Positions 5,926 to 6,033 of a stretch of 6,033 nt of DNA are shown piece after piece. Each line of letters starts with the position of its first letter. Position 1 is the stretch's first letter. The DNA is from an uncultured Eubacteriales bacterium (lineage in GTDB: Bacteria > Bacillota_A > Clostridia > Christensenellales > Aristaeellaceae), in the NCBI GenBank assembly GCA_900321945.1, contig ONXY01000221.1, forward strand, positions 1 through 6,033, in the 5' to 3' direction. The translations under genes and the position numbers were made by a program. The notes below the pieces were generated by a model. That model was given only the letters and a program-made list of their open reading frames with translations. It searched no databases and was not told the DNA's origin.

Positions 5926-6033
5926 GCGGACTGCGAGGTGTACATTGATCTTCCCTGTCTTTTGGACAGGGCCCGGATTTCGCAGCCCTGTTCGTCTTGC
6001 GGACTCCCTTCTGTCCTTCCGTCCCTTCCTTTC

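Larger units (their letters stand above)
5505..6033 (-). ncRNA. large structured non-coding RNA with a tRNA-like domain (5' end outside or near window edge)
   Basis: No convincing gene covers this stretch, yet the minus strand is packed with complementary segments. In 5'-3' order: a 9-bp helix 5988-5980/5936-5928 enclosing a perfect 7-bp hairpin 5971-5965/5959-5953 (loop CAAAA); a tRNA-shaped cloverleaf 5927-5852; a bulged 8-bp helix 5842-5835/5793-5785 enclosing 5815-5811/5802-5798; a 5-bp helix 5774-5770/5724-5720 enclosing the 6-bp hairpin 5743-5738/5733-5728 (loop GGCA); an 8-bp hairpin 5667-5660/5656-5649; a three-way junction closed by 5641-5636/5589-5584 with arms 5635-5630/5622-5617 and 5611-5605/5600-5594; then the terminator. 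So many perfect helices in order, ending in a terminator, argue for a functional RNA of at least 529 nt. It lacks the RNase P GAGGAAAGTCC motif and the tmRNA layout. Size and style recall GOLLD or ROOL RNAs, which are known to be large and tRNA-associated, but the class is not established here. The 5' end and promoter are not visible. Confidence 0.7.

Noticed and set aside
5505..5930. tmRNA (ssrA)
   Set aside because: Size would fit, but tmRNA has split tRNA halves at its two ends and a tag reading frame. Here a whole cloverleaf with D and anticodon arms lies near the 5' side.
1..6033. CRISPR arrays, insertion sequences, transposases or phage genes
   Set aside because: No regularly spaced repeats, terminal inverted repeats with a transposase, or phage proteins were found.

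Overview
The window looks like a piece of chromosome from a GC-rich member of the Bacillota, probably class Clostridia and perhaps an uncultured gut or rumen lineage. The reasons are strong AGGAGG-type ribosome binding sites, a MrfA/MrfB (YprA/YprB) pair, a single-span type I signal peptidase, and tight gene packing with overlapping starts and stops. The assignment is an inference, because no ribosomal or other marker gene is present.

Layout. Positions 1-125 hold the probable tail of an upstream gene and a short leader. Positions 126-5322 are a four-gene plus-strand operon: mrfA (DEAD/DEAH helicase with DUF1998 and a four-cysteine cluster), mrfB (DEDDh exonuclease with TPR-like tail), an unnamed TPR-repeat protein, and lepB (signal peptidase I). 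The junctions are a 4-nt ATGA overlap, a 32-nt overlap and a 4-nt gap, so the genes are probably co-transcribed and partly translationally coupled. A candidate internal promoter sits near the 3' end of mrfB and could drive the TPR-lepB half separately. The operon ends at a perfect 14-bp hairpin terminator at 5402-5439.

The last 530 bases (5505-6033) contain no convincing protein gene. Read on the minus strand they form a chain of near-perfect helices: a 9-bp helix enclosing a hairpin, a complete tRNA-shaped cloverleaf, several hairpins, a three-way junction, and a strong intrinsic terminator with seven U. This is best explained as a large structured non-coding RNA, at least 529 nt long, whose 5' end lies at or beyond the right edge. 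Its cloverleaf is abnormal for a tRNA (C at position 33, A-A at 1-72, Ser-type GCU triplet with a 4-nt variable loop, acceptor helix continuing through the discriminator), so it looks like a tRNA-like domain built into the RNA. The architecture recalls large ornate bacterial RNAs such as GOLLD and ROOL, but I cannot assign a class by eye.

How the genes work together. MrfA and MrfB are known partners in a UvrA-independent mitomycin C repair pathway in Bacillus subtilis. The TPR protein and LepB have no obvious link to repair and probably share the transcript for convenience. The structured RNA converges on the operon and is insulated from it by the two facing terminators.
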